DNA of 64,000 bases from Enoplolaimus lenunculus (Eukaryota > Nematoda > Enoplea > Enoplida > Thoracostomopsidae): assembly GCA_030248215.1 (NCBI GenBank), contig JASANG010002320.1, positions 23,626 through 87,625 of the forward strand, given 5' to 3'. Every line of letters starts with the position of its first letter. Within the stretch, counting starts at the first letter, position 1. The position numbers were made by a program, and so were the translations under genes. Below, one piece after another: positions 45,664 through 57,066 of this stretch. The notes under the pieces were generated by a model. That model was not told the origin of the DNA and searched no databases. It saw only the letters and a list, made by a program, of their open reading frames with translations.

Positions 45664-46466
45664 CGCAATTTTAGTACCAAAATAACAATACTATGCTTAC
45701 TTGTTGATTCCTAGTCAGGGGCATGGCTAGTGTGCTCTTACATTCTATCAGCAAGCGTTGTCAGTTTCTTTTAGTTTCGTGAAAAAATCACTAAATATCT
45801 TTAGTTGTGAAAGTCAAACTTGTCTTGGTTTGAGGAATTAATTGCCGAATTTCAACATACTTGCATTTCTGTTTCGTATCCTAACAAATTTGGGTTCGTC
45901 CGGATGTTTTAGCGCCGTTTGTAAGTCACTTTTGTATACATATATATTCGCTGATTAAAGAAAACAAAAAAATTGCTTTAAACCAACTTAATGATTAAAA
46001 TTCTAAGTAGTGGTTCACAATTTTGCCTATTCTACATGTTAAATGAAGTAACTATGAGCCCGGGGGGGGGTACTTTAGGTGGTAGCATAATTCGATTAGC
46101 GTAATGCTCGAGCAAAGGACAGGTGAAATAATGATATAATGAATTTTATCCATTCGAAATTTTATAGCATTTCTGTATGCAAACTAGCCGTTATAAAAAT
46201 AAATCCTAAATACAATCAAAATACTTAAGCCTAAACGTAAACTTACTCGCAATTAAAGAGAACGCTGGTATCCAGGGCATAAGCCTAAGCGAAGTCCTAA
46301 GCTTGTGTGAACACCTAAAGCATACGACCGCGTTCGGAACCTAAAGACGCTGCACGACTGATGGAAATTTTGAACTACACCTACGGATAACATTTGTTCA
46401 ACACTGCGCATTGTGAATTCATTTTACTGGCACAGTTTACTACGCCGACGCTCATAGTATACCCTT

Positions 46467-46769
46467 ATGCAGGAAAAAGATAAATCTGATCCAGTCAAAT
46501 TTCAAAAACCTTTAATGCGGACTGAAATAAAAACAAAAACACACGTTTCATCATTAAAATCACAGTCAGTAAATTTTAATCGGCCTTTTGGACCAGACGC
46601 TAGGCTCCGATCTTTCAAATACAGGGTTCTTTCGAACCAGTCACTAGATCGTATACAGACCCAAGTCCCTTCCGATTGGGCAACCACAAAACAATGGACG
46701 ATAAGCAACCGTCATTTATGTAAAACATTAAAGGGGTTGAAGGACTTTTTCAAAAAATATGCACTGTAA
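46467..46769 (+). CDS. 100-aa ATG frame, possible gene or exon
   Basis: Starts at a true ATG and reads MQEKDKSDPVKFQKPLMRTE, then RPFGPDARLRSFKYRVLSNQ, ending KDFFKKYAL-stop. It is strongly basic with protein-like composition. No domain, signal peptide or splice partner recognised; a shorter minus-strand frame overlaps. Confidence 0.35.
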   Translation: MQEKDKSDPVKFQKPLMRTEIKTKTHVSSLKSQSVNFNRPFGPDARLRSFKYRVLSNQSLDRIQTQVPSDWATTKQWTISNRHLCKTLKGLKDFFKKYAL

Positions 46770-47464
46770 AATAATATAATTATAGTTTCGTAAAATTTAT
46801 TAATCGTACAGCTAAGAAACAATGTACTTAAAAGAAAAAATGATTAGAAAGCTTCAACTCCTTCAGCACCCGTAGAATTACGGTCTAATATAAACAAGCA
46901 CTGACGACTACAAACAACTCCTGTGGTTCATAAAAATTATACGATATTATCATTATCTTAATAGCAAGCCAACGGCGCCGCAGCCCGCCAAAAATCGTTA
47001 GCTATATAGCTTCCGCGGTCAAACTTTATTTAGCACACGCCATTCACAGAGAAGAAGGATGGTTAATTTAAGCCGCCTTGAACTTCAGGCGTCACGATTG
47101 TGAAGTACATCCTATAAGTCAGTGATAATTATGCTGTCACATGCCGTGAGCTTCTATGAAAATTGGTGTGATATATCGCTGAATCACAGCTGAGAGTTGT
47201 GAAAAATAATTTTTCACATGCAATTTCTCATTAGAATAAAAGGGTATAGGTTTCACACCTAAACAAACTGTAAAATTGTTTGATTTTATAATTTAGTTTT
47301 CAAAATTGTTGCCACACTCAATTAATGACGTTTTGGAGTTACCAGAATTTTCAGGAAATTTTGTTAATATATTTAGGTTGAAAATCTATTGCTTCGAGAG
47401 CAATAAAACTCAATAGTAATGCATTTTTTCGAGTTCAACTTTTGAGAACAATGTCTGCGTAGAA

Positions 47465-47513
47465 CCTGCATTATATATATCTATATATATGTATGTATGT
47501 ATATATAATATAT
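47465..47513. repeat. TA/GTAT microsatellite
   Basis: ATATATATCTATATATATG followed by TATGTATGTATATATA-type repeat, directly before a partial TA-MITE. Confidence 0.8.
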
Positions 47514-47690
47514 ATAACCTTGCATTATCGCTCAAGCTTTTGATGCAAGGCAATAAACGTTCAATTCAACTGATAGTTGCAATACCGGATATAAATCAGT
47601 AACGAAGGGTGGCGGAAGGCGGGTTAAAAATAAATAACAGTCCGTAACCAAATAACAGGGGGCCTCTTTACAGGTCGAAGAAAATAAACT
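47514..47690. mobile_element. TA-MITE, CTGTAGTGACC family, internal fragment
   Basis: Holds ACCTTGCATTATCGCTCAAGC and AACGAAGGGTGGCGGAAGG, internal words of the family; both ends missing. Confidence 0.6.
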
Positions 47691-47865
47691 TTGACAAATT
47701 AATTGTTGAAAATATCACACACATGTTGAAACAACCCGCATAAAATTTAAAACAATCCCGAAAATAAATTAACGGACATGGCAGCGAACAAAAATGCTAC
47801 GGGAGGTCAGTCCTGGCCAAAAGAGAGAATGGCATAAAAGATAGATGTTAGGTCCAACAAACGAA

Positions 47866-47979
47866 AGACGGCAAAAGGCGCGTTAAAAATAAAGAACAGT
47901 CCGTAACCGAAAAACAGGGGGTCCCTCTATGGAGAGGCCAGGTAAATATCAGCCCTCTCTAGTTAGCGTTACTACAGTT
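47866..47979. mobile_element. TA-MITE fragment interrupted at its end
   Basis: Carries AACAGTCCGTAACCGAAAAAC to the terminal GTTACTACAGTT. The GGAAACGGA-family MITE at 47980-48359 is inserted in its last bases, and the end sequence CTACAGTA resumes at 48360. Confidence 0.6.
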
Positions 47980-48359
47980 AGAGTGCAACCAGAATTACAA
48001 TTAACCGGAACCCGAATTTTATAAAGTACAGGAAACGGAACCGGTAAGTTAAAAATACATGCCACCGAAAAATATATTGTAATTTCTTTTTGCAAAATTA
48101 TTGTTGAAATATACACCTTAGTTGAAGATATGTATTAAATCTGCTGTATTTTAGATTTTCATTATCGAAAGAAGCATTTTCGACGATTGTCAAGGTTTAC
48201 GTATTAAGTATTATACTAATGAAATATATTTTATTTTCATCATTTAATGTAAGAATGCTTAATTTACACCACGTAAAATTTAAAACCGCAATTTTAATCC
48301 GGTAAAAAAATAGCGGAACCAGAAGGTGAAAAAACGTCGGAATTTCGGTTGCGCCCTGA
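47980..48359. mobile_element. GGAAACGGA-family MITE with 8-bp duplication
   Basis: Ends AGAGTGCAACCAG and CGGTTGCGCCCTGA are imperfect inverses. Flanks CTACAGTT and CTACAGTA match at 7 of 8 bases, which with the CAGGGCGCAACC end suggests a hAT-like element. Confidence 0.6.
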
Positions 48360-48374
48360 CTACAGTATATCTAG

Positions 48375-48559
48375 AGTCTGTAAAATTCAGACAATATTCG
48401 TTCAATACAAGACAATTTGCTTTGTGTGAGAAGGTTCAGCCTATAAAGACTGTTCATTTTGTTCGGGATTTATACATGGGCCATTACGGTTTTATGCACG
48501 AAATGAAAAAGCTCGGAGATCGATGGGAGCGAAAAATTGAACCTACACGGCTTAACTAA
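48375..48559 (+). CDS. possible terminal coding exon (unrecognised)
   Basis: After a candidate acceptor (AGTATATCTAG) the frame reads SVKFRQYSFNTRQFALCEK, then FVRDLYMGHYGFMHEMKKLG and ends IEPTRLN-stop, 61 residues of balanced composition. No domain recognised; upstream exons not found, and a MITE adjoins its 5' side. Confidence 0.38.
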
Positions 48560-48687
48560 ACATACAAAATTGTAGCGCAATAGGCGAACGGCAGTAACAG
48601 CGGATATCGGAATTCACACTGAATGGTGAATTTTGAGTTTCACCTTAATTTGCTGATGGGTTGCGCAAAGCCTATGCGAACTGGTGT

Positions 48688-48800
48688 CGGCCCATGTAAA
48701 GTTCAGGGAACATTTTTCTGTGGGAATGGAACAGAGTAAGCTCAAGCTTTACCTAGACTGTTTTTTGCTTAGACTTTAGGCACCATATAATCAACTTAGA
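48688..48800. mobile_element. hAT-like hexamer MITE, truncated
   Basis: Left end GGCCCATGTAAAGTTCAGGG is clear; TTGCTTAGACTTTAGG remains of the core; no right end. Confidence 0.5.
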
Positions 48801-48958
48801 CCCCCATATGATCCGCCCGGGCCAATTATGTTTTTCCGAGACCCCGTGAGTCTACCGTGACCCTGCCTGAACTACGTAATTTTTATTTTATTTCGAACAA
48901 TTGCAGCATATATATCTGTAACGAACAATTGCCAGATATTGACGTGATTTATAACAAC

Positions 48959-51900
48959 TGTATATACCCGAATAAGAGGGGGAGGGGTAATAAGAGGGGT
49001 CCCCACTTTGAGTCCCGATCCATCCGTATCCCTAATAAGAGCCCGTAAGCGGATAGAGTCCCTAAACTCTAATTAGAATTCATAAATGACAATTATCTCT
49101 AATTGTGGCACATAAATGACTCCAGAACCAAATAAAGTTGAGTTCTAAACTTAAAGCGTACTTAAGTTTTGAAAATAACATTCCAAAGTATATATAACCT
49201 TGTATTATCGCTCAAGCTGACACAAGACAAATAAACGTTTAATTCAACGGGCCCTGTATGAGGGGCTTTTTTAGGTGGCTCAGGAGTCCCACCATCTTAT
49301 CTGTTTTTCACTGGTTGGTAGGATCCGGCATAGGTTTTGCGTGGAAAGTGGAAAATTCATACTCATATTCTGGTTGGTAGGGATTGTAGTGTTAAGTTTG
49401 TTTGGAAAACGGGAAAAGGGAAAATTTAAAAGCTTACATTATTCTGGGTTGGTAGGGAATTAGTAGGTTTTGGTTGGAAAAGAAAAGTGGAAAATTTAAG
49501 TTTTTTTCTTGTTTGGTAGGGAAAATTGTAGTGTAAAGTTTGTTTGGAAAACGGGAAAAGTGGAAATTTTAAAAGCTTACATTATTCTGGGTTGGTAGGA
49601 AATTTGAAGGATAGGTTTTGTTTGAAAAGGGAAAAGTGGAAAATTTAAAGTAATTTTTTGGTTGTAGGGAAAATTAGATAGGTTTTGGTTGGAAAAGGGA
49701 AAATTGGAAAATTTAAATGTAAATTTACCTGGGTTGGTAGGAAAATTCTGAAGCATTGGTTTTGTTATTAAAACGGGAAAAGTGGAAAATTTTACGTCTA
49801 GATTTCCCCTTGGTTGGAAAGGAAAATTAAAGCATAGGTTTTGTTTGGAAAATGGGAAAAGTAGAAAATTCAATGGAAGATTTAACAACACAGCAGATAT
49901 TTGTAAAATTAACAAGTTAAATATCATTTCAACGACTGATTTCACCTCACCTGCGGCATCATCACGGTTCCGGCTACTTTTGTTCACTTCCGGCTCCGGA
50001 TCTGGCATTTTTCACCTCCGGTTGCATCCTACAAACTAAAGGAGGGGAAAGTGCAATGAAAAAATCTACTTTAAAGTTAAACCTAATGAGCAGAGCATTT
50101 ACCCGAAATAATAATGATTATTAAATATATAGATTATGATAGTCCCAGCAAAGATTGGTCAAAAAAGATACACGAGTGCCCCAGTATTATAAAATAAGTC
50201 TGTTAACAAAGTCGACGCTTTGAGTGACGCTTAAGGTTGTAAAAAAGTTTTAATTTGTTTTAAAGACGTTGTTGGTAATGGCCGGAAAGGAGGAAAAGAA
50301 ATATATAAATTTGGTGTCGTACTTCCAACCCAGGGTAAATTAGGCGTTTAAATTTTCCACTTTTCCCATTTTTCAACAAAACTTATGCTTATATTTGCCT
50401 ACAATAAGGTAATTAGGCTTTAAATTTTCATTTTCCTTTTTCAAAATATATGCTTAGATTTTCCCTACAATAAGGTAATCTAGGCCTTTAAATTTTCCAT
50501 TTTCCTACTTTCAAGCAAAATATGCTTAGATTTTCCCTACCAACTAAGGTAAATTAGGCTTTAAATTTTCCACTTTTCCCATTTTTCAACCAAAACTTAT
50601 GCTTCATATTTCCCTACCAACTAAGGTGAATCTAGGCCTTTAAATTTTCAACTTTTCCCTGTTTTCCAACCAAAACCTATGCTTCAGATATTCCCCACCA
50701 ACCCAGGGTAAATTAGGCTTGAAATTTTCCACTTTTCCCGTTTTCCAACAAAACTATGCTTCAGATTTTCCCTACCAACCTAAAGGTAAATCTAGGTTTT
50801 AATTTTCCACTTTTCCCATTTTCAACAAAACTATGTTCAGATTTTCCTACAAAAGGTAAATTAGGCTTTAAATTTTCCATTTTCCCGTTTTCCAACAAAA
50901 CTATGCTTAATTTTCCTACAATAAGGTAAATTAGGCTTTAAATTTTCCACTTTTCCCTTTTCCAACAATATATCTTCAGATTTTCCCTACAACTAAGGTA
51001 AATTAGCTTTAAATTTTCCACTTTTCTATTTTCAACAAAATATGCTTCAGATTTTCCTAAATAAGGAAATTAGGCTTTAAATTTTCACTTTTCCTTTTCA
51101 AAATACTATGTTAATTTTCCTACAATAAGGTAATTAGTTTATTTTCTTTTCCATTAACCAAAATATGCTTATATTTTCTAAATAAGGTAAATTAGCTTTA
51201 AATTTTATTTTCCCTTTTCAACAAATCTATATTATTTCTAAAGGGGTAAATTAAGATTAAAATTTTATTTTCGTTTTAAAAATATGTTTATTATTTTCTT
51301 TTCGTTTTCCAACAAACTTTGCTTAGGTTTCCCTACAACCAGGAAAAGTTAGGATTAGATTTTATTTCCCTTTAAATTTGTTTGTTTTCTAAAAGGAAAA
51401 TTAGGATTGATTTTCACTTTTCTTTTAAGCAAATATCTTCATATTTTCCTACAATAAGGTAAATCTAGGCTTTAAATTTTCCACTTTTCCTTTTTAAAAA
51501 TCTATATTAGATATTCTAAAGCGTGTAAATTAAGATTAAATTTTATTTTCGTTTTAAAAAATATGCTTAGTTATTTTCATTTTCGTTTTAACAACTTTGT
51601 AGGTTTCTACAACAGGAAAAAGTTAGGATTATTTTATTTTCCCTTTCCAATAAATATGCTTCAGATTTTCCCAAAAGAAAATCAGGATTAATTTTCCATT
51701 TTCCTTTTCCAACAAAACTACTTCTATTTTCCTATACCCAGTGAAAATTAGATTAATTTTAATTTTCCTTTTCAAAAACCATGCTTCAATTTCCTAAACA
51801 GGGGATTAGGCATTAGATTTACACTTTTCTTTTTCAAATATGTTAGTTTTTGGGTTAGTTTTTTTTTTTTCTTGTTGTTGGTGGTTTTTTTTGCGCATTC

Positions 51901-52055
51901 AACGGATAATCGCAGTACCGAATATATATCAGTAACGAAGGTCGACGGAGCGTGGTTTAAAAATAAATAACAGTCCGTAACCGAAATACAAGTTGTGGTA
52001 CCCTTTGGAGATGCTAAATAAATATCAGCCCCCCCTCTTATTCGGGCCACTACAG
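48959..52055. mobile_element. TA-MITE, CTGTAGTGACC family, split by foldback element A
   Basis: The left half (48959-49249) ends TAAACGTTTAATTCAACG and the right half (51897-52055) resumes ATTCAACGGATAATCGC and ends CTTATTCGGGCCACTACAG. Intact copies read straight through this point, so element A (49250-51896) inserted here and duplicated ATTCAACG. Confidence 0.8.
49250..51896. mobile_element. foldback element A (hAT-like ends, minisatellite arms)
   Basis: Inserted in a TA-MITE with an 8-bp duplication ATTCAACG. It starts GGCCCTGTATGAGGGGCTT, a shortened form of the element B end. The left arm (to about 49870) is a G-rich minisatellite strand, a core of about 450 bp follows (49870-50325), then a longer arm in reverse orientation with the TTTTCCACTTTTCCCGTTTT theme. 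Compared with element B it shows very many small losses of 1-3 bases, and its right terminus is unrecognisable. Confidence 0.75.
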
Positions 52056-53142
52056 TAATTTCGACTGTAAAAATAACAGATTTTCCGTTCTTTCTAAACC
52101 GGAAACGGGCACCGAATTTCACCGGAAACGGATTCTCGGTTACTGCGGTTACTTTGCCTTGCGATGAATACCTTTGAAATTACGAAATGCCGAAATCCCA
52201 CCACAAACAAAAACTGTCAATTTTTATAGCTGGAATCCTGAGCCATAACTGGTAAATAATGCTGCTCATATTTAAAAAGTTGGGTTAGCCCGAGTAAATC
52301 TTGGCTGATAACACTGTCATAAATTACAGAATAAAAGGTCCGATGATTCGAAAAGTAGAAATTAAATATTAATGACAGAGGTAAAACTCGTGATTTCTTG
52401 AGGCCTACATAGAGAGGTATCAGAATAAATATCTAAAGAAAGGAAGCTTAGAATTGATGTTCAACGGATCAAATGTAAACAAACAAAAACATACTTTTCA
52501 CGTTTTATATAAATCAAACAGAATGTCTTTTTAGTTTTGGAATGAAGAACACAACAGTCACGCAAGGTACAATGGCCGCGGGCCAATTATTTTTTGTTAA
52601 ATTGGTTAAAATTTGTATTAAGTTTGCGGAATGAACCTTTCGCCATGTTGGGTAAGCGTTCCAGATAAGAATTGGTCCAGTCCTTAAAGAAACGTTGAAT
52701 TTTACGGTAACGGTTATCTGTTTTATAAGACAAAAAATTCCATTTTTAAACTTTAGTCGGCATGGTGAAAAACCAGGGTGTAAACGAATATTAATAATAA
52801 CGAGAAACGGATAGTGATCAAAATAATGGAAACGGAAAACGGATATTGAAGTAGTTATAACAATTTCAACGATGTTTTCTTTTTCTGCGAGCAGAATTGA
52901 GTAATGCAAAAATATTCAACGGGTCTTAATGTTGAGTGTAAAATTAACTGAAATTCCGGTATTTCTGTATAACGAAACCGGGCACACCGAAACACTGATT
53001 TTTACTGAAAACAAACATCCCGTAATGCAGTGAGAGAGAAACGTTTACTGTCCAATATTAACCCCTTCTCACATACTCAGGGGAAATAGAAAATATTCAT
53101 GTGAGAAAGGGTTAAGCGAAAAATTTTCAGTTTACTATCTTT

Positions 53143-56100
53143 TGCCCATGTATAGATCAGGGGCTTCCACTTTTCCAGGGTGGAAAACTTACGACCAGGA
53201 GTGCATCGCAGCCACTCCTGTATGACGACCTGATTTTTCACTGGTTGGTAGGAAAAATCGCGGGCATAGGTTTTGCTGTGGAAAATTCATAAGCCTGCAT
53301 ATTCCCTGGTTCGGTAGGGAAAATCTGTAGTGTAAAGTTTGTTTGGAAAACGGGAAAAGTGGAAAATTTAAAAGCTTACATTATTCCTGGGTTGGTAGGG
53401 AAAATTTGAAGCATAGGTTTTGGTTGGAAAACGGGAAAAGTGGAAAATTTAAACGCTTTGATTTTCCCTTGGTTGGTAGGGAAAATCTGTAGTGTAAACA
53501 GTTTGTTTGGAAACGGAAAAAGTGGAAATTTTAAAAGCTTACATTATTCCCGCGTTGGTAGGAAAAATTTGAAGCATAGGTTTTGGTTGGAAAACGGGAA
53601 AAGTGGAAAATTTAAACGCCTAGATTTTCCCTTGGTTGGAAAAAAAATAGGGAAAAGTAGTTAAAAGTTTGTTTGAAAACGGAAAAAGAGGGAAAATTTA
53701 AAAGCTACATTATTCCCCCTTAGGAAAAAAATAGGTTTTGGTTGGAAAACGGGAAAAGTGGAAAATTTAAACGCCTAGATTTTCCCTTGGTTGGTAGGGA
53801 AAATCTGCAGCATAGGTTTTGGTTGGAAAACGGGAAAATTTAAACGCCTAAATTTACCCTGGGTTGGTAGGAAAATTCTGAAGCATTGGTTTTGTTTTTA
53901 AAACGGGAAAAGTGGAAAATTTCTACGTCTAGATTTCCCCTTGGTTGGAAGGGAAAATCTAAAGCATAGGTTTTGTTTGGAAAATGGGAAAAGTAGAAAA
54001 TTCAAATGGAACGATTTAACAACACATAGCAGATATTTGCTAAAATTAACAAGTTAAATATCATTTCAACGACCTGATTTCACCTCACCTGCGGCATCAT
54101 CTCCGGTTCCGGCTACTTTTGTTCACTTCCGGCTCCGGATCTGGCATTTTTCACCTCCGGTGGCATCCTACAAACTAACAGGCAATAAGGAACAAAATCT
54201 ACTTTACACAGTTAAACCTAAATGAGCAGAGCATTTATCCGAAATAATACATGACTATTAAATATATCAGATTATGATAGTCCCAGCACAAGATTGGTCA
54301 AAACAAGATACCACCGAGTGGCCCAGTATTATCAGAACATAAGTCTGTTAACAAAGTCGACTCTTTGAGTGACGCCTTAAGGTTGTAAAAAAGTTTTAAT
54401 TTGTTTTAAAGACGTTGTTGGCTATGGCCGGAAAGCCGAGGAAACATAAATATATCAAATTTGGTAGTCGCTTACTTCCAACCCAGGGTAAATCTAGGCA
54501 TTGAACTTTTCCACTTTTCCCATTTTCCAACCAAAACCTATGCTTCAGATTTTCCCTACCAACCGAAGGTAAATCTAGGCCTTTAAATTTTCCACTTTTC
54601 CCGTTGTCCAACCAAAACCTATGCTTCAGATTTTCCCTACCAACCTAAGGTAAATCTAGGCCTTTAAATTTTCCACTTTTCCCGTTTTCCAACCAAAACC
54701 TATGCTTCAGATGTTCCCTACCAACCTAAGGTAAATCTAGGCCTTTAAATTTTCCACTTTTCCCGTTTTCCAACCAAAACCTATGCTTCAGATTTTCCCT
54801 ACCAACCTAAGGTAAATCTAGGCCTTTAAATTTTCCACTTTTCCCATTTTCCAACCAAAACCTATGCTTCATATTTTCCCAACCAACCTAAGGTAAATCT
54901 AGGCCTTTAAATTTTCCACTTTTCCCGTTTTCCAACCAAAATCTATACTTCAGATTTTCCCTACCAAGCAAGGGTAAATCTAAGCACTAAAATTTTCCAC
55001 TTTTCCCGTTTTCCAACCAAAACCTATGCCTTACGCTTGAATTTTCCACTTTTCCCGTTTTCCAACCGAAACCTTTGCTTCAGGTTTTCCCTACCAACCC
55101 AGCGAAAAAATCTAGGCATTAGAATTTTCCACTTTTCCCGTTTTCCAATCAAAACGTATGCTTCAGATTTTCCTTACCAACCCAGCGAAAAAGTCCAGGC
55201 ATTAGAATTTTCCACTTTTCCCGTTTTCCAACCAAAACCTATGCCTTACGCTTGAATTTTCCATTTTTCCCGTTTTCCAACCAAAACCTATGCTTCAAAT
55301 TTTTCCTACCAACCCAGAGTAAAAATCTAGGCATTCGAATTTTCCACTTTTCCCGTTTTCCAACCAAAACCTGTGCTTCAGATTTTCCCTACCAACCCAG
55401 AATAAAAATCTTGGCATTAGAATTTTCCAATTTTCCCACCAAAACCTATGCTTCAGATTTCCCTACCAACCCAGCGTAAAAATCTAGGCATCAAAATTTT
55501 CCACTTTTCCCGTTTTGCAACCAAAGCTATGCCCTATGCTTGAATTTTCCACTTTTCCCGGTTTCCAACCATCGCTTTAGATTTCTCTTACTAACCAAGA
55601 AAATATCTAGGCAATTCAATTTTCCACTTTTCCTGTTTTCCAACCAAAACCTATGCTTCAAATTTTCCCTACCAACCCAGGGTAAAAATCTAGGCATTAG
55701 AATTTTCCACTTTTCCCGTTTTCCAACCAAAACCTGTGCTTTAGATTTTCCCTACCAACCCGGAATAAAAATCTTGGCATTAGAATTTTCCACTTTTCCC
55801 GTTTTCCAACCAAAACCTATGCTTCAGATTTCCCTACCAACCCAGCGTAAAAATCTAGGCATTAAAATTTTCCACTTTTCCCGTTTTCCAACCAAAACCT
55901 ATGCCCTACGCTGGAATTTTCCACCTTTCCAGCTTTTCAACCAAAACCTTTGCTTCAGATATTTCTTAAAACCAAGAAAATATCTAGGCATTTCAATTTT
56001 TCACTTTTCCCGTTTTCCAACCAAAACCTACGCTTCTGATTTTCCCTACCAACCCAGGGGAAAATCTAGGCATTAGAATTTTACACTTTTCCCGTTTTCC

Positions 56101-56446
56101 AACCAAAACCTACGCTTCTGATTTTCCCTACCATCCCAGGGGAAAAATTTAGGCATTGGAATTTTACACTTTTCACGTTTTCCAACCAAAACCTACGCTT
56201 CTGATTTTCCCTACCAACCCAGGGAAAATCTAGGCATTAGAATTTTCCACTTTTCCCGTTTTCCAACCAAAACCTATGCTTCAGATTTCCCTACCAACCC
56301 AGGGTAAAATCTACGCATTAAATTTTTTTAATTTTCCTACCAAATCAGCGGAAAATTTAGCCGCCATACAGGAGTGGCTGCGCTGCACTCCTGGTTATAA
56401 GTTTTCCACAGTGGAAAACTGGAAGCCCCTGTGCTATACATTGGCC
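53143..56446. mobile_element. foldback element B (3.3 kb, hAT-like ends, 81-bp minisatellite arms)
   Basis: Flanked by a perfect 8-bp duplication CTATCTTT (53135-53142 and 56447-56454). Ends TGCCCATGTATAGATCAGGG and its inverse CCTGTGCTATACATTGGCC extend about 80 bp, with AGTGGCTGCG-type words. The left arm (about 53220-53990) has roughly 9 copies, and the right arm (about 54470-56340) roughly 23 reverse copies, of an 81-bp unit whose reverse form contains TTTTCCCGTTTTCCAACC and CTATGCTTCAGATTTTCC. A unique core of about 450 bp lies between. No transposase. Open frames along the arms arise because 81 is a multiple of 3. Confidence 0.85.
54000..54470. other. conserved unique core of the foldback elements
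   Basis: Shared with 49860-50330. On the minus strand it holds a GC-richer block from an acceptor-like TTAGTTTGTAG through ATGCCACCGGAGGTGAAA to a donor-like CCGCAG|GTGAGG. No frame stays open across the block in both copies, so it may be a captured non-coding or 5' exon, or simply spacer. Confidence 0.4.
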
Positions 56447-56548
56447 CTATCTTTAAACACAATAAACTAGATCCTAAATACCATTCCATCTTCAAATTAT
56501 TGATTCCAATATATTACTTACACCACATTATCCTTTACTTTAAATCCT

Positions 56549-56734
56549 ATGAACAAAAACAGAAACACCCCCCCATTCCGCTTATTAGAGTTAATTCGAC
56601 AACCGAAATCCCATGACATTGTCACTACGTACTATAATACTTTCGAAAAGAAAGTACACGAATACAAACGTATTCTAAGACGACACAACGAGCGGAAAAC
56701 ATTCTTCCTAAAAATATCCATGGGATCACAGTAA
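56549..56734 (+). CDS. possible exon or LINE-like fragment
   Basis: The frame reads HDIVTTYYNTFEKKVHEYKR then ILRRHNERKTFFLKISMGS and meets a strong donor (TCACA|GTAAGT). The Y-K-R-x-L-R pattern recalls the linker between endonuclease and reverse transcriptase in LINEs, but no catalytic motif is present. It may equally be a host exon. Confidence 0.28.
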   Translation: MNKNRNTPPFRLLELIRQPKSHDIVTTYYNTFEKKVHEYKRILRRHNERKTFFLKISMGSQ

Positions 56735-56889
56735 GTTTGATCAAAATTCAGCTTGCATCTAGCTCTCCATACTGCAAAATAACAAAGTTGAAAACAGCTT
56801 GTGTGTTTCTATTCCCTATATAACTCCAATAGGAAATTAAAAACTAATTTTTAAACACAAGTAGTACAAAGAAATTTTTAATTTAATTT

Positions 56890-57066
56890 TCCAAAGTTAC
56901 TTTTAGTGCCGTAACAGCAGATTAAGCATATTCCTTTGCCTACTTAAGCCTATGCGTTGCAAAAGCGTATACCTAAGCCTTAGCAAACAAATGTAGTCTA
57001 GAATATAAAAGCCTACTCTTTTAGAGACCCACCAGAAACTGGGCCGGCCCTAAAAGTAATACGGGC
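56890..57066. mobile_element. hAT-like hexamer MITE
   Basis: Ends CCAAAGTTACTTTTAGTGCCG and GGCCCTAAAAGTAATACGGGC are inverse; core has TAAGCCTATGCG-type words. It cuts into the second exon of the NAT-like gene. Confidence 0.65.

Noticed and set aside
52514-52909. 131-codon minus-strand frame
   Set aside because: Its first half is a copy of the GGAAACGGA MITE; the rest has no recognisable feature.
55037-56470. Repeated NFPLFPFSNQNLCF frames
   Set aside because: They lie in the 81-bp minisatellite of foldback B, where a period divisible by 3 keeps frames open by chance.
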